The notes beneath the pieces were generated by a model. It was given only the letters and a program-made list of their open reading frames with translations, had not been told where the DNA came from and searched no databases. A DNA stretch of 64,000 bases. Origin: Acanthopleuribacter pedis (GTDB lineage: Bacteria > Acidobacteriota > Holophagae > Acanthopleuribacterales > Acanthopleuribacteraceae). The position numbers and the translations under genes were made by a program. The stretch covers positions 62,001 to 126,000 of the forward strand of contig NZ_JAFREP010000015.1 of the NCBI RefSeq assembly GCF_017377855.1, in the 5' to 3' direction. Each line of letters begins with the position of its first letter. Positions within the stretch are counted from its first letter, which is position 1. Below are positions 16,703-26,020 of this stretch, piece by piece.

Positions 16703-18433
16703 CTAAAGCACCGTCTCACGGACAACTTCTTCAATGTTGCTGACCCCGGCGAGGATTTTGTGGACACCGCTACGGCGTAGGGTAATCATACCGTCCTCAA
16801 TCGCTTGTTCCCTAAGTTCAATAGAGTTTGCACCGGTCAGAATCTGCTCTTTTAAGTTATCGGTAACTTCCATCACTTCGTAAAGCCCAACACGGCCCTT
16901 GTACTTGTTGCCGTGGCAGGTACCGCAACCCACGCCTTCCATCACCGTGGCGCCGGCCGCTTCTTCCGCCGTCATGCCAATGTCGAGCAGCGCTTGTTGC
17001 GGCAACTCAATCGGTTTTTTACAGTCCTTGCAAACCCGGCGAATCAAGCGTTGGGCGACGATACAATGCACCGAAGTCGCCACGAGAAAAGGTTCAATCC
17101 CCATGTTCATCAAACGGCTGATCGTGCTCGGCGCATCGTTGGTGTGCAGGGTCGACAGCACCAAGTGACCGGTCAAGCTGGCCTTGATGGAAATTTCCGC
17201 CGTTTCAAAGTCACGGATCTCGCCCACCAGGATCGTGTTTGGATCCTGCCTCAGGAAAGAACGCAATGCCGAGGCAAAGTTAAGACCGATGTTCTCGCGC
17301 ACCTGAACCTGGTTAATACCCGCCATGTTGAATTCAACCGGATCCTCCGCCGTCATAATGTTGGTATCCGGGCGGTTTAACCGCTGAATCGAACTGTAAA
17401 GGGTGTTGGTTTTGCCGGATCCGGTGGGTCCGGTTACCAGCACCATGCCCCACGGCTTTTCAATCGAGGTTAAAAAGATATCCAGCGAATATTCTTCAAA
17501 ACCAAGTTTGGTCAAATCCAGCATCAAATTGTCTTGGTCCAGAAGCCGCAAAACAACTTTTTCGCCAAACAAGGTGGGCAACACCGAGACGCGGTAATCC
17601 AGTTCTTTTTTGCGCCCGTCCAGGTTCATCTTCAGCTTGATGCGTCCGTCTTGGGGCAAACGTTTTTCGGAAATATCCAATTTGGAGAGAATCTTTAGGC
17701 GGCTAATGATGGCGTCGCGCATTTTAAGCGGCGGGGTCATCACCTCGTGCAACATGCCGTCGATCCGGTAGCGAACACGAAATTCTTTTTCGTAAGGCTC
17801 CACGTGAATGTCACTGGCCCCCTTGCGAACCGCATCCGTGAGCATAATGTTGACCAATTTAACAACCGGCGCCTCGGAAGAGGAATCCTGCAGGGAGTTG
17901 ACGTCGATTTCGTCTTCTTCCTCGATGACCTCCAAATCGGGATCTTCGAGTTCCTCCTCTTCCTGCTCCTGCATGTCATCCATGATCTGCTTCAGCTCCA
18001 ACGCCGTGTTGGAACCGTAGTAACGGGAGACGGCATCCTTGATCGCCATTTCACTGGCAACCACCGGTTCGACGTTGTAACCCGTCATAAACTTAATGTC
18101 ATCCATCGCAAAAACATTGGTTGGATCAACCATCGCGAGGGTCAGGGTCGCGCCCTGACGGCTTACGGGCAAAACTTCGTACTTTAACGCCACATCGGAC
18201 GGGACCAACTTAACCACTGAACCGTCGATGTTGAGTTTGGCCAGATTAATAGCGGGCACACCGTACTGCTTGCTCAGAAACTGGGTAATCTCATCCTCAC
18301 CAACGTATTTGAGCTTGATGAGGGTGTGACCCAGCCGCCCACCGTCTTTGTTCTGGACACTCATAGCCGTTTCGAGCTGCTCTTGGGTGATGAGACCGGC
18401 TTTCACCAGGAGCTCGCCTAGCTTTTTACTCAC
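16703..18433 (-). CDS. pilB: Pilus assembly ATPase PilB
   Basis: 576 residues: an N-terminal GspE/MshEN domain (about 1-150), an acidic linker rich in Glu and Asp (about 165-190), then the ATPase with GPTGSGKTNTL, TAEDPVEF, ILVGEIRDFETAE and STLHTNDAPS. The CxxC pair VCKDCKK and CGTCHG forms the usual zinc site. PilB extends pili. The start is GTG 18433 with GGGGG 6 nt upstream; a longer frame from TTG 18496 would have 21 untypical residues and cover a TTGACA box. It heads the pilB-pilT-pilC operon. Confidence 0.95.
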   Translation of the reverse strand: MSKKLGELLVKAGLITQEQLETAMSVQNKDGGRLGHTLIKLKYVGEDEITQFLSKQYGVPAINLAKLNIDGSVVKLVPSDVALKYEVLPVSRQGATLTLAMVDPTNVFAMDDIKFMTGYNVEPVVASEMAIKDAVSRYYGSNTALELKQIMDDMQEQEEEELEDPDLEVIEEEDEIDVNSLQDSSSEAPVVKLVNIMLTDAVRKGASDIHVEPYEKEFRVRYRIDGMLHEVMTPPLKMRDAIISRLKILSKLDISEKRLPQDGRIKLKMNLDGRKKELDYRVSVLPTLFGEKVVLRLLDQDNLMLDLTKLGFEEYSLDIFLTSIEKPWGMVLVTGPTGSGKTNTLYSSIQRLNRPDTNIMTAEDPVEFNMAGINQVQVRENIGLNFASALRSFLRQDPNTILVGEIRDFETAEISIKASLTGHLVLSTLHTNDAPSTISRLMNMGIEPFLVATSVHCIVAQRLIRRVCKDCKKPIELPQQALLDIGMTAEEAAGATVMEGVGCGTCHGNKYKGRVGLYEVMEVTDNLKEQILTGANSIELREQAIEDGMITLRRSGVHKILAGVSNIEEVVRETVL

Positions 18434-18490
18434 TTGTGCCCCCAGGGGAACTGCGATTGGATACTTTAGCCTAATGTTTGCATGCTTAAT

Positions 18491-18496
18491 TGTCAA
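18491..18496 (-). promoter_or_regulatory. Possible -35 box upstream of pilB
   Basis: A perfect TTGACA on the minus strand 57 nt before the pilB start. No close match to TATAAT at 16-18 nt spacing was found (TAAAGT lies at 22 nt), so promoter assignment is tentative. Confidence 0.35.
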
Positions 18497-18700
18497 TCAT
18501 TGTACGCCGCATTCATTTTTCGAACAATCTGAATTTAAACACAGTTACCCGTCCCGGCCGGCAGAGCCTCCCCGGTTCGTCGAATTGGACAAAGGCACGC
18601 AATCACCCTGCCGTCGAGATTCACCGCCGCCTGTTCCGCGGGGCCCTAACGGCAACGCCAACCCTTTCTAAAACAGGCAGTTAAAACCACTGCAGTTGAA

Positions 18701-19237
18701 TTAGTCGGCAGAACCACGCACGCAACATTTTAGGACTGCCGCCAGGCGCGCCCCCGTCACCGCGGGTGTCTCCGCTTCGCCGGGCACCCACACGACATCG
18801 GCCAACCGGTACACCGGCAGCCGGCTCTGATAGAGGGTCTCCAGTTGTGTCCTTGAACGCGACAGTGGGCGATTGGGATCCCCGGCGATGCGCGCATAAA
18901 GCACCGAAAAAGGCGGATCCAGAAAAACCGAAAGTCCACCGCGTGAAGCAATTAACGCCCGGATCGGTTCTTGGATAAATGCGCCGCCCCCGAGTGCAAC
19001 CACCGCGGGCGTGGTAAGCGCCTGAAGGGTGCGCACCTCAAGCGCCCGAAACCAAGGCTCGCCATGCGCCGAAAAAAGGGATGCAATCGAGCACTGTTCG
19101 GCCGCTTCAATGCGCGCGTCCAAGTCAACAAAAGGGAGCGCCAAATGCGTCGCCAAGCAAATACCGACAGACGTTTTGCCCGCCCCCATAAAACCGGTTA
19201 AGTAAACCGCCTTATTCAGGCTTGGATTGCCTTGCAA
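18701..19237 (-). CDS. aroK: Shikimate kinase
   Basis: 178 residues. P-loop [11 protein letters not shown], shikimate-binding DLDARIE, GGGAF, and a lid containing NRPLSR identify the family. The enzyme phosphorylates shikimate at the 3-hydroxyl in the chorismate pathway. The TTG start at 19237 has GGAG 7 nt upstream and overlaps the end of accC by 26 nt, so the two are probably translated from one mRNA. No other aromatic-pathway gene is nearby. Confidence 0.9.
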   Translation of the reverse strand: MQGNPSLNKAVYLTGFMGAGKTSVGICLATHLALPFVDLDARIEAAEQCSIASLFSAHGEPWFRALEVRTLQALTTPAVVALGGGAFIQEPIRALIASRGGLSVFLDPPFSVLYARIAGDPNRPLSRSRTQLETLYQSRLPVYRLADVVWVPGEAETPAVTGARLAAVLKCCVRGSAD

Positions 19238-20567
19238 AGAATTGCTCCATAAAACGCGTCGACATGTCGCCTTTCAGGAAAAAGGGATCATCCATAATGC
19301 GCGTGTGCAAACTGATGTTCGTATCGATCCCTTCGATAACCGTCAAACCCAATGCCCGCTTCATACGCGAAACGGCCTCCGCGCGGTCCGCGCCGTGGGT
19401 CATCAACTTGCCGATCATAGAGTCGTAGTTAGGCGGCACCCGATAACCCGCATATGCGGCCGAGTCCACGCGAACCCCGGGCCCACCCGGTAGGTGAAAA
19501 TGCTCAATTAAACCCGGTGAAGGCCGGAAGGTTTCCGGGTGCTCCGCGTTCAAACGGCATTCGACCGCGTGACCGGTCATCACCACATCGCTCTGTTGGA
19601 TGCTCAACTTCTCGCCGGCGGCAATGCGAATTTGCCATTTCACCAAATCAAGACCCGTCACCAGCTCGGTAATGCCATGCTCAACCTGGATGCGGGTATT
19701 CATTTCCATGAAGTAAAAGGTGCCGTCCTCGTTGTAGAGGAACTCAACGGTCCCAGCCCCGCGATAGTTCACGGCCCTGGCCGCTTCAACGGCGGCGAGA
19801 CCCATCTTTTGACGCATCTCTTCCGTGATAACCGGTGAAGGGGCCTCTTCAATAATTTTCTGGTGGCGACGTTGAATCGAACACTCCCGTTCTCCCAAGT
19901 GAATCACGTGTCCGAAATGATCCGCCAATACCTGAATCTCGATATGGCGCGGGTTCGTCAAGTACTTTTCGATGTACACATCGCTGTCACCGAAGGCAAT
20001 TTCCGCCTCAGAACGTGCCAAATTAACCGCATCGACCAATTCGTCCGCTTTGTTAACGACACGCATACCGCGACCACCGCCGCCGGAACTGGCTTTCACA
20101 ATGACCGGGTAACCGATCTCATCGGCCAACTTCTTAGCCGCGGTCACATCGCTTATCGGTCCATCCGAACCTGGCAGAATCGGGACGCCGGCGGCATTCA
20201 TGGTATCTCGGGCCATGGCCTTGTTACCCATGGTGCGGATGGCGTGGGTTTCCGGCCCGATAAACTGCAACTTACAGGACTGGGCGACTTCAATGAAATG
20301 GGCATTCTCGCTCAAAAAGCCGTAGCCGGGATGAATCGCCTCGGCACCCGTGATCTCAGCCGCGCTGATAATCGAAGGAATGTTGAGGTAGCTCTGGTTC
20401 GACGGGGCCGGTCCGATACAGACATCCTCGTCCGCAAAGCGACGATGCAAAGAAAGCCGATCAGCCTCCGAATAAACAGCAACCGTCTTAATACCCAGCT
20501 CTTTACAAGCCCAAATAACGCGTAGCGCAATTTCGCCACGATTGGCAATCAGAATCTTTTTAAACAT
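19212..20567 (-). CDS. accC: Biotin carboxylase subunit of acetyl-CoA carboxylase
   Basis: 451 residues starting [18 protein letters not shown], the canonical AccC N-terminus. The ATP-grasp core shows the glycine-rich [12 protein letters not shown] loop, [18 protein letters not shown] and the [10 protein letters not shown] active-site segment. It carboxylates biotin on AccB with ATP and bicarbonate for fatty-acid synthesis. I used ATG 20567; a GTG four codons earlier is possible. It lies 34 nt downstream of accB and overlaps aroK. Confidence 0.96.
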   Translation of the reverse strand: MFKKILIANRGEIALRVIWACKELGIKTVAVYSEADRLSLHRRFADEDVCIGPAPSNQSYLNIPSIISAAEITGAEAIHPGYGFLSENAHFIEVAQSCKLQFIGPETHAIRTMGNKAMARDTMNAAGVPILPGSDGPISDVTAAKKLADEIGYPVIVKASSGGGGRGMRVVNKADELVDAVNLARSEAEIAFGDSDVYIEKYLTNPRHIEIQVLADHFGHVIHLGERECSIQRRHQKIIEEAPSPVITEEMRQKMGLAAVEAARAVNYRGAGTVEFLYNEDGTFYFMEMNTRIQVEHGITELVTGLDLVKWQIRIAAGEKLSIQQSDVVMTGHAVECRLNAEHPETFRPSPGLIEHFHLPGGPGVRVDSAAYAGYRVPPNYDSMIGKLMTHGADRAEAVSRMKRALGLTVIEGIDTNISLHTRIMDDPFFLKGDMSTRFMEQFFARQSKPE

Positions 20568-20601
20568 AAAAAGCCGCACCCCAACGCCGTCTCTAGGACG
20601 G

Positions 20602-21048
20602 TTAGCCTACTTTAACGCCCATCAACTTTTGGCCGAATTCGACGCCCTCACCATTTTCGACGTAGATCTTGACCACTTCGCCCGCTTCATCCGAAATAAT
20701 TTCGTTCATCAATTTCATTGCTTCAACAATGCAAAGCGTTTGCCCGACGCGAACGCGGTCGCCGATCGCCACGAACGGGTCGGCACCCGGATTCGGCGCG
20801 GCGTAGTAGGTACCAACAATCGGCGAGGTCACGATGAACAAACCCTCGTCTTCATCCTGGGCCGGGGCCGCCGGTGCAGGGGCCGACTGAACCGCGGCGG
20901 TAACGACCGGCGCTTCCGCGGCAACCGTGGTAACCACGGTTTTTTCTTTGCCAAGTTGCAGGGAAAAACCCTCTTGTTCCAGGGACAATTGATCCACGTT
21001 GGAATCGGAAAACAACTTGATCAGTTCTTTTAAATCTTTAACTTCCAT
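20602..21048 (-). CDS. accB: Biotin carboxyl carrier protein of acetyl-CoA carboxylase
   Basis: 148 residues: an N-terminal part (1-45), an Ala/Pro-rich linker (about 50-75) and a C-terminal biotinyl domain with the EAMKLMNEI site, whose Lys carries biotin. The thumb segment and PNPGADPFV are normal for AccB. GGGGA precedes the ATG. It is first in an accB-accC-aroK operon. Confidence 0.96.
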   Translation of the reverse strand: MEVKDLKELIKLFSDSNVDQLSLEQEGFSLQLGKEKTVVTTVAAEAPVVTAAVQSAPAPAAPAQDEDEGLFIVTSPIVGTYYAAPNPGADPFVAIGDRVRVGQTLCIVEAMKLMNEIISDEAGEVVKIYVENGEGVEFGQKLMGVKVG

Positions 21049-21210
21049 GGTTCCCCATCCAAAAAAATCGCTTCAAAGGCGTTGCATGATTGGTTCTTCG
21101 GCATCTTAGCCCAGACCCTGGCAGGGATCAAACCCAAAGCGTCCGTCCAGCCCGAGCAAGAAACGCCACCAAGCGGGTGTTCGCAAACGGTGGCTCATTG
21201 GATCGGAAGA

Positions 21211-21561
21211 TCAGGCGATGGCCGAATACCACTCGTAGGACTTGAGGGTGAAGCGGTACTGAACCAAACCCAAATACTGAGCATCGCTCAGAACCCCAAG
21301 CAAAAGATACTCGGGCGTCACCATTTGGATGGCGATCATGGTGTCTTCGTACTGTGCGGTCAGCGCCTTTAACGCGCCGGCTTCCATCTCTTCACCAAAA
21401 CGCTGAACATCTTTGATCAGGCTGGCTGCTTCCGCGGCAACAATTTCATCCTTATCACTCTCGTGATGGCGTGCAATGACAATACCGTCGATACCCGAAA
21501 GCAAAACGTTTTCAAGTCCGGGGGTTGTTGACCAAATCTCTTTGATTAGACTATGAAACAT
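21211..21561 (-). CDS. Roadblock/LC7-domain protein (MglB-like)
   Basis: 116 residues that fit one Roadblock/LC7 fold: an N-terminal helix, the conserved GIDGIVIA strand-turn and a C-terminal pair of strands (DTMIAIQMV, YLLLGVLS). Bacterial members such as MglB act on MglA-type Ras-like GTPases that set pilus and gliding polarity. No MglA gene is in the window. AAGGGG precedes the ATG, and the gene overlaps the end of the TPR gene by 11 nt. It thus closes the pilM-Q operon, tying it to pilus function by context. Confidence 0.85.
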   Translation of the reverse strand: MFHSLIKEIWSTTPGLENVLLSGIDGIVIARHHESDKDEIVAAEAASLIKDVQRFGEEMEAGALKALTAQYEDTMIAIQMVTPEYLLLGVLSDAQYLGLVQYRFTLKSYEWYSAIA

Positions 21562-23257
21562 CGTAAACCCCTTTGATCTTATCCAGCCAGTTTGAAAGTT
21601 TGCGAATCTTCTTTCGTTTCTTGGATTCCGCGGCCAACACGCCCAACAAACGTTGCAAATGGCCGGTCACCACCCCGTCACCAGGACGGTGCCGCAACAA
21701 CAGCCGATAGATTTGCTCGGCCTGCTCAAAGTGCTCCATTTTCTCGTGTTTTAAGCCTTTGGTCATTTTAGATTCAAATTCCTCGGAAGACAAGGGATCG
21801 CCCATCAAGGGCTCGTCGGCGGGCGCCGGTCGCGCGGCCACCACCAGATCTTCTTCCAAAACGCCGCTGTCGGTTTCACTCAATGCCCGCTCAAAGTGAA
21901 GATCAATGGCGTCCATGGCTTCATCATCGGTGGTTTCACCACCCTCGGCCATAAGGGTCGCGGTGACTTCTGCATCCACGGAGGCATCGGGATCCAAATC
22001 AAAGCCAAAGGCATCTTCTTCAGCTTCCATTTCTTGAGCGGCCCGTTCAGCTTCCTCGGCCACCGCATCAAGTGCTTCTAAGCCCGACTCAATGGCGTTA
22101 TCGCTTCCCAAGGCCGCGGCTTCATCGGCCGTCATCGAGGGGGCGACGACCAACGCATCCGCCAAAGTGCGGTCGCCCGCTTCAGCGTCGAAGGGCGCAG
22201 CGGCCGGTAAAGGATCGTCCACATCGGTTGGCGCCGCTTCGCCATCGGCGAGACCGGCAGTGTCAAAGCGGGCGGCTTCCACGTTGGTTTCCGGTTCAGA
22301 TACCAGGGCGGGCTCTGATTCCGAGGTCACCTCAACAAAAGCGGATGACGCGGGTTTGGGATCGTCCTTAGGCAGGAACACGGCCGCCGGCTGAAGATCG
22401 TCATCCAAACCATCGAAAGAACCCGATTCATCAGTCTCAACGGGGATTCCCGCAACATCATCGGAAATCGTTGCCGCGAGATCGTCTTCTTCTTCAAGTT
22501 CAAACGCATCTTCATCGAGGAAATCGTCCTCGTCGAGATCTTCTAAGTCATCGTCATCAAGCGTTTCGAGATCGTCCTCGTCGATGTCTTCAAGATCATC
22601 GATGTCCCCTATCTCATCCAACGCGTCCGAAGCTTCTGTCGCTTCGAATTCTTCGGAACCGTCAAATTCACCGGGATCGGTTGCGTAATCCTTGGGATCA
22701 TAGGCAGGCGCGGATGGCGGCGAAGGCAAAGCGTCGACCGGTACCGCCTGTGTGTCCGAAATGTCGCCAAGCAACATTTCTCGGTTGCCTTTGGTCATCT
22801 CAACGGTACGGGTGGGATCAATGTCCTGGGCCATACGTTCGGCTTCTTCCTGAAGCGCGCCTTCATCACACTGTTGCAACCATTCGAGTATTTTTTCATC
22901 AGCAGGCTCTTGGATCTGGAGCCGTTCAAAATAGTTTCGAGCTTGATCGAATTGCTTGTGTTCAAGCGCAATAACCCCCAGGCCTCGCAGGGCATGGGGG
23001 TTATCTGGAGCGAATTCTAGAACCTTCGAAAAGGCGGTATCCGCCTGATCGGGATGTCCCAAGCTTTCATAGCACCGGCCCAGGCAAACCCAAGCCGGAA
23101 CATAACGCGGGTGATGACGAAGACCGTCCTCGCAAACGTGGACGGCCTTGTCATAAAGAGCCCCCTTACGGAACTCTTCAGCCAGCCGAAGGAAGACCCG
23201 AGAGGTCGGGTCGTTCCGAAGCTGCTGCTCTAGCGAAGAGACAATGTACCGGTTCAT
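21551..23257 (-). CDS. TPR protein with long acidic disordered region
   Basis: 568 residues. Residues about 10-145 form three or four tetratricopeptide repeats (LAEEFRKGALYDKAVHVCEDGL, then VPAWVCLGRCYESLG and so on). About 150-470 is a highly acidic, low-complexity stretch with runs such as DIDDLEDIDEDDLE, and a final TPR-like helix pair and basic tail occupy about 490-568. There is no signal peptide. The start ATG overlaps the preceding stop (ATGA). Function is unknown; TPR proteins in pil operons (PilF, Tgl) are lipoproteins, which this is not. It may be a cytoplasmic adaptor acting with the co-transcribed Roadblock protein. Confidence 0.85.
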   Translation of the reverse strand: MNRYIVSSLEQQLRNDPTSRVFLRLAEEFRKGALYDKAVHVCEDGLRHHPRYVPAWVCLGRCYESLGHPDQADTAFSKVLEFAPDNPHALRGLGVIALEHKQFDQARNYFERLQIQEPADEKILEWLQQCDEGALQEEAERMAQDIDPTRTVEMTKGNREMLLGDISDTQAVPVDALPSPPSAPAYDPKDYATDPGEFDGSEEFEATEASDALDEIGDIDDLEDIDEDDLETLDDDDLEDLDEDDFLDEDAFELEEEDDLAATISDDVAGIPVETDESGSFDGLDDDLQPAAVFLPKDDPKPASSAFVEVTSESEPALVSEPETNVEAARFDTAGLADGEAAPTDVDDPLPAAAPFDAEAGDRTLADALVVAPSMTADEAAALGSDNAIESGLEALDAVAEEAERAAQEMEAEEDAFGFDLDPDASVDAEVTATLMAEGGETTDDEAMDAIDLHFERALSETDSGVLEEDLVVAARPAPADEPLMGDPLSSEEFESKMTKGLKHEKMEHFEQAEQIYRLLLRHRPGDGVVTGHLQRLLGVLAAESKKRKKIRKLSNWLDKIKGVYDVS

Positions 23258-25968
23258 GGGGCGGGAACAACAATCGTCAGAGCACGGTTGAAGGTCGCCG
23301 TCGAGGTATCAACATCCGACACGCTAATCGTGATTTGGTATACCTGATTACCGGAAGCGGGAAGGTTGTAATCGCCGCCGGTATTTTGGAACGAGTTAAC
23401 GTTGAAAGGCATGTACCAGCGAGATACCCCGTTGGGGATCGGCGCATTACTCGATGCCGTATTGGCGCCCGCGTTTGCAAAGTACCCCGCGAAGCTCATA
23501 TCACCGTTGTTGTCGATGGTACCCGCCGTTTGGAAGTTGCGCGCGTAGTCGGCATCGGTAATACGGCCGGGATCGCTGGTGTTGTGAGCGAAATCAAAGA
23601 TCGCCGAGGCACCGTCAACTTCACCGGAAAGATCGCTGTTGCGGAAGAAAGAAATGTTGCCGCTACCGGTACCGGGGAAGAACAGGATGTAGTCGCGGAC
23701 GACTTGGGTCTCCTGAACACCACCAAACAGGTTGGCGTACAAACCATCAAAACCAAGCGAGATCGGACCGGAGCCGCCGGAGCCGCCGCCGCCACCGCCA
23801 CCGACGGTGGTCGTCCCTTTATCAACACGCAGCACCGCGATATCAAATTGGGGATTTTCCACGCCGCGCTCTTCAACGCGGACCTCGAAGATAACGGGAT
23901 CGTCGGGGGTATCGGCATCATCACGGTACTGAACCGAAACTTCGCCTTCACCGGTGTTACTCAGACCGAAGTTAGGCGTCAAATCACCACCGAAATCACC
24001 ACCGATGATCCGAATCGACCATTCCAAAGACTGGGTATCGGGATCGGCGAATGCAAAGGTGATCACACCGATCACACCGGGAATGGTGTCTTCCGGGGAG
24101 TCGCCGGCTTCGATGAAGGTCGGGCCCTCGGTAATTGCGGGAAGTTCATTGTTGGTGTCCACCGACTCTTCCGGTGTTTGAAAGGTCACCAGAAGAACGT
24201 CGCGGGTGGAACCGGGTGAAAGACCAAAGAGGTTGTCATCCCAGGCGGAAATTTCGAAAACAATGTAACCATTGTTGAAATCAAGACCGTCACTTACCGC
24301 CACGCTCGCGTCACCCAACCCATCGTCGATACGGCCTTCGGTGGGGAAATGGGACGCGCGGTCACCGGCAATGCGGCGAACCCGCCACGTAGAATCAAGG
24401 CGTTCGGGATCAGTCACCACAAAACTAAAGGAAGCAGTGCCGCCGTTGGGAAGCGAGGTGCCGGGCTCTTGGTCAAGACCCGAAATTTCAATTTGCTCAT
24501 TGTCGTTAAGGGTATAAGAAACCGTCACGGTTTGGTTCACAAAAGTTCCGTCAAGACCGGTCACAACCAAAGTGTAGACCTGTGATCCTTCCAGGTTAAC
24601 CGGCGGCGTCAGGAAGCTGTCACGGTCGGTAACCTCAACGCGAGAACCATTGATGGGGAACAACTCAGCTTTAGAAAATTCACCTTGAATGTTCCAGAAC
24701 AAAACAATTTGACTGCCGACAGGGGCGGAATCACGCGAGGCGGAGAAGAAAGCAACCGTAGGCGGGCCGCCTGCATTTGGCGAATTTACCTGAATGGTGC
24801 GCGACAAAAACTGTTCAGCGAAGGAGCCGTCGTTTTTCTCGGCACGCAATAAAGGTGTCACTGATTGGGTCGGCGCAATTTCAATGGCGTCAAATGACAA
24901 GTTCTTGCCGCCAAAGTCAACAGGAACCCCGCCAAAAGAAGCAGGAAGCATGGACAAGCGGTCGGGACCACCACTGATGGACCAGTTAAGGTTTACCGAT
25001 TCGCCAACGTTGATCGTGTCGCGATCAGGGAAAAACTGATCAATGGAAACACTGTTACCACCCGCAACCGGGGCAGTCACATCCATGGTACTGCCGTCGG
25101 CTACCCGGCTTGCGCTACCAAAAGCGTTAAACACAAAAAGCTGACCGGCCGGGTAGGTCGCGGTAGCACCCGGGGCAATTTCGTTGATGAGCGAGCTGGT
25201 ATCGACTTCAGCGCCCCCAAACGGAAATTGGTTGGATGGAATGCTGACTTCAGGGCCCCAAGGCAAAATCAGGGAAGCGCCGAAAATGGGGAAGGTGCGG
25301 CGCGCGGTGTTCCAGAAAGCACGGTAGGGGTTGCCAACAATGACGTTTTTACTTTCCGTGAAGGAAAGGATTTCGGGTGCCAGTTCGGCGGTATCGCCGA
25401 AAACAGCACAGGTCAGACGGAACCCGGCGGTGCGCTCGAAATTTTGACCGGCACGGTTGTCACCGAAAATGGTGAAGGTCGCGTTGAACTCAACCGGATT
25501 GGGGTTCTGATTAAAGGCCAATGCAAAATCGGAGAATAACTTGGCACTGGTGGGAACCACAATAATGTCTTCATCGGCCTGGGAATCGGCACCGGATGTC
25601 TGGGTAATGTTATCAGGTTCAATTGTTTGGTTAATTACGCCCTCAACAGGGGGTAAGGTGGGGGAACCACCGTCAACGCGCTCAAAAGTGACCGTGTAGC
25701 GGCGCAGGGTAATCACACCCACGGTTGGATCCACCGGGGCATTGGTTGACGTTGCGGCTCGAATCGTCACTAAGGCGGTGGTGTTGGCCACATTTTTAAC
25801 CATTTCGGCGGCTACAAAATCAGAAGCGCCACCTTCGTTACCATCGACATCAACCGTCAACAAAACAGCGGAAGAAGGGGGATCGTCATTCGCCCCACCG
25901 CCACAGCTCAGTGACAATACAGCAACCACACAAACTGCGATCGTCAATATCCAGTTTTTTCTCCACAT
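23254..25968 (-). CDS. Large lipoprotein with Ig-like repeats in the pil operon
   Basis: 904 residues beginning MWRKNWILTIAVCVVAVLSLSC, a lipoprotein signal with lipobox LSLSC and no Asp at +2, so probable outer-membrane sorting. The remainder is beta-rich with several Ig- or cadherin-like segments, and a run of Gly/Ser (GGGGGGGSGGSGP) near the C-terminus linking a final domain. ATG 25968 with AAAGGATG upstream is the start; an earlier in-frame ATG would precede the signal by 22 residues. It lies 52 nt after pilQ and overlaps the TPR gene start. I do not recognise the family. Position suggests a PilQ-associated or surface pilus accessory. Confidence 0.82.
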   Translation of the reverse strand: MWRKNWILTIAVCVVAVLSLSCGGGANDDPPSSAVLLTVDVDGNEGGASDFVAAEMVKNVANTTALVTIRAATSTNAPVDPTVGVITLRRYTVTFERVDGGSPTLPPVEGVINQTIEPDNITQTSGADSQADEDIIVVPTSAKLFSDFALAFNQNPNPVEFNATFTIFGDNRAGQNFERTAGFRLTCAVFGDTAELAPEILSFTESKNVIVGNPYRAFWNTARRTFPIFGASLILPWGPEVSIPSNQFPFGGAEVDTSSLINEIAPGATATYPAGQLFVFNAFGSASRVADGSTMDVTAPVAGGNSVSIDQFFPDRDTINVGESVNLNWSISGGPDRLSMLPASFGGVPVDFGGKNLSFDAIEIAPTQSVTPLLRAEKNDGSFAEQFLSRTIQVNSPNAGGPPTVAFFSASRDSAPVGSQIVLFWNIQGEFSKAELFPINGSRVEVTDRDSFLTPPVNLEGSQVYTLVVTGLDGTFVNQTVTVSYTLNDNEQIEISGLDQEPGTSLPNGGTASFSFVVTDPERLDSTWRVRRIAGDRASHFPTEGRIDDGLGDASVAVSDGLDFNNGYIVFEISAWDDNLFGLSPGSTRDVLLVTFQTPEESVDTNNELPAITEGPTFIEAGDSPEDTIPGVIGVITFAFADPDTQSLEWSIRIIGGDFGGDLTPNFGLSNTGEGEVSVQYRDDADTPDDPVIFEVRVEERGVENPQFDIAVLRVDKGTTTVGGGGGGGSGGSGPISLGFDGLYANLFGGVQETQVVRDYILFFPGTGSGNISFFRNSDLSGEVDGASAIFDFAHNTSDPGRITDADYARNFQTAGTIDNNGDMSFAGYFANAGANTASSNAPIPNGVSRWYMPFNVNSFQNTGGDYNLPASGNQVYQITISVSDVDTSTATFNRALTIVVPAP

Positions 25969-26020
25969 CGGTTTAACATCCTTTATCGAGCAACGGTTCA
26001 ACATGACCGATCTTGATTGA

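Noticed and set aside
18434-18496. TTG start adding 21 residues to PilB
   Set aside because: GTG 18433 has a strong ribosome site, and homologous PilB proteins begin at the MSKKLGELL segment.
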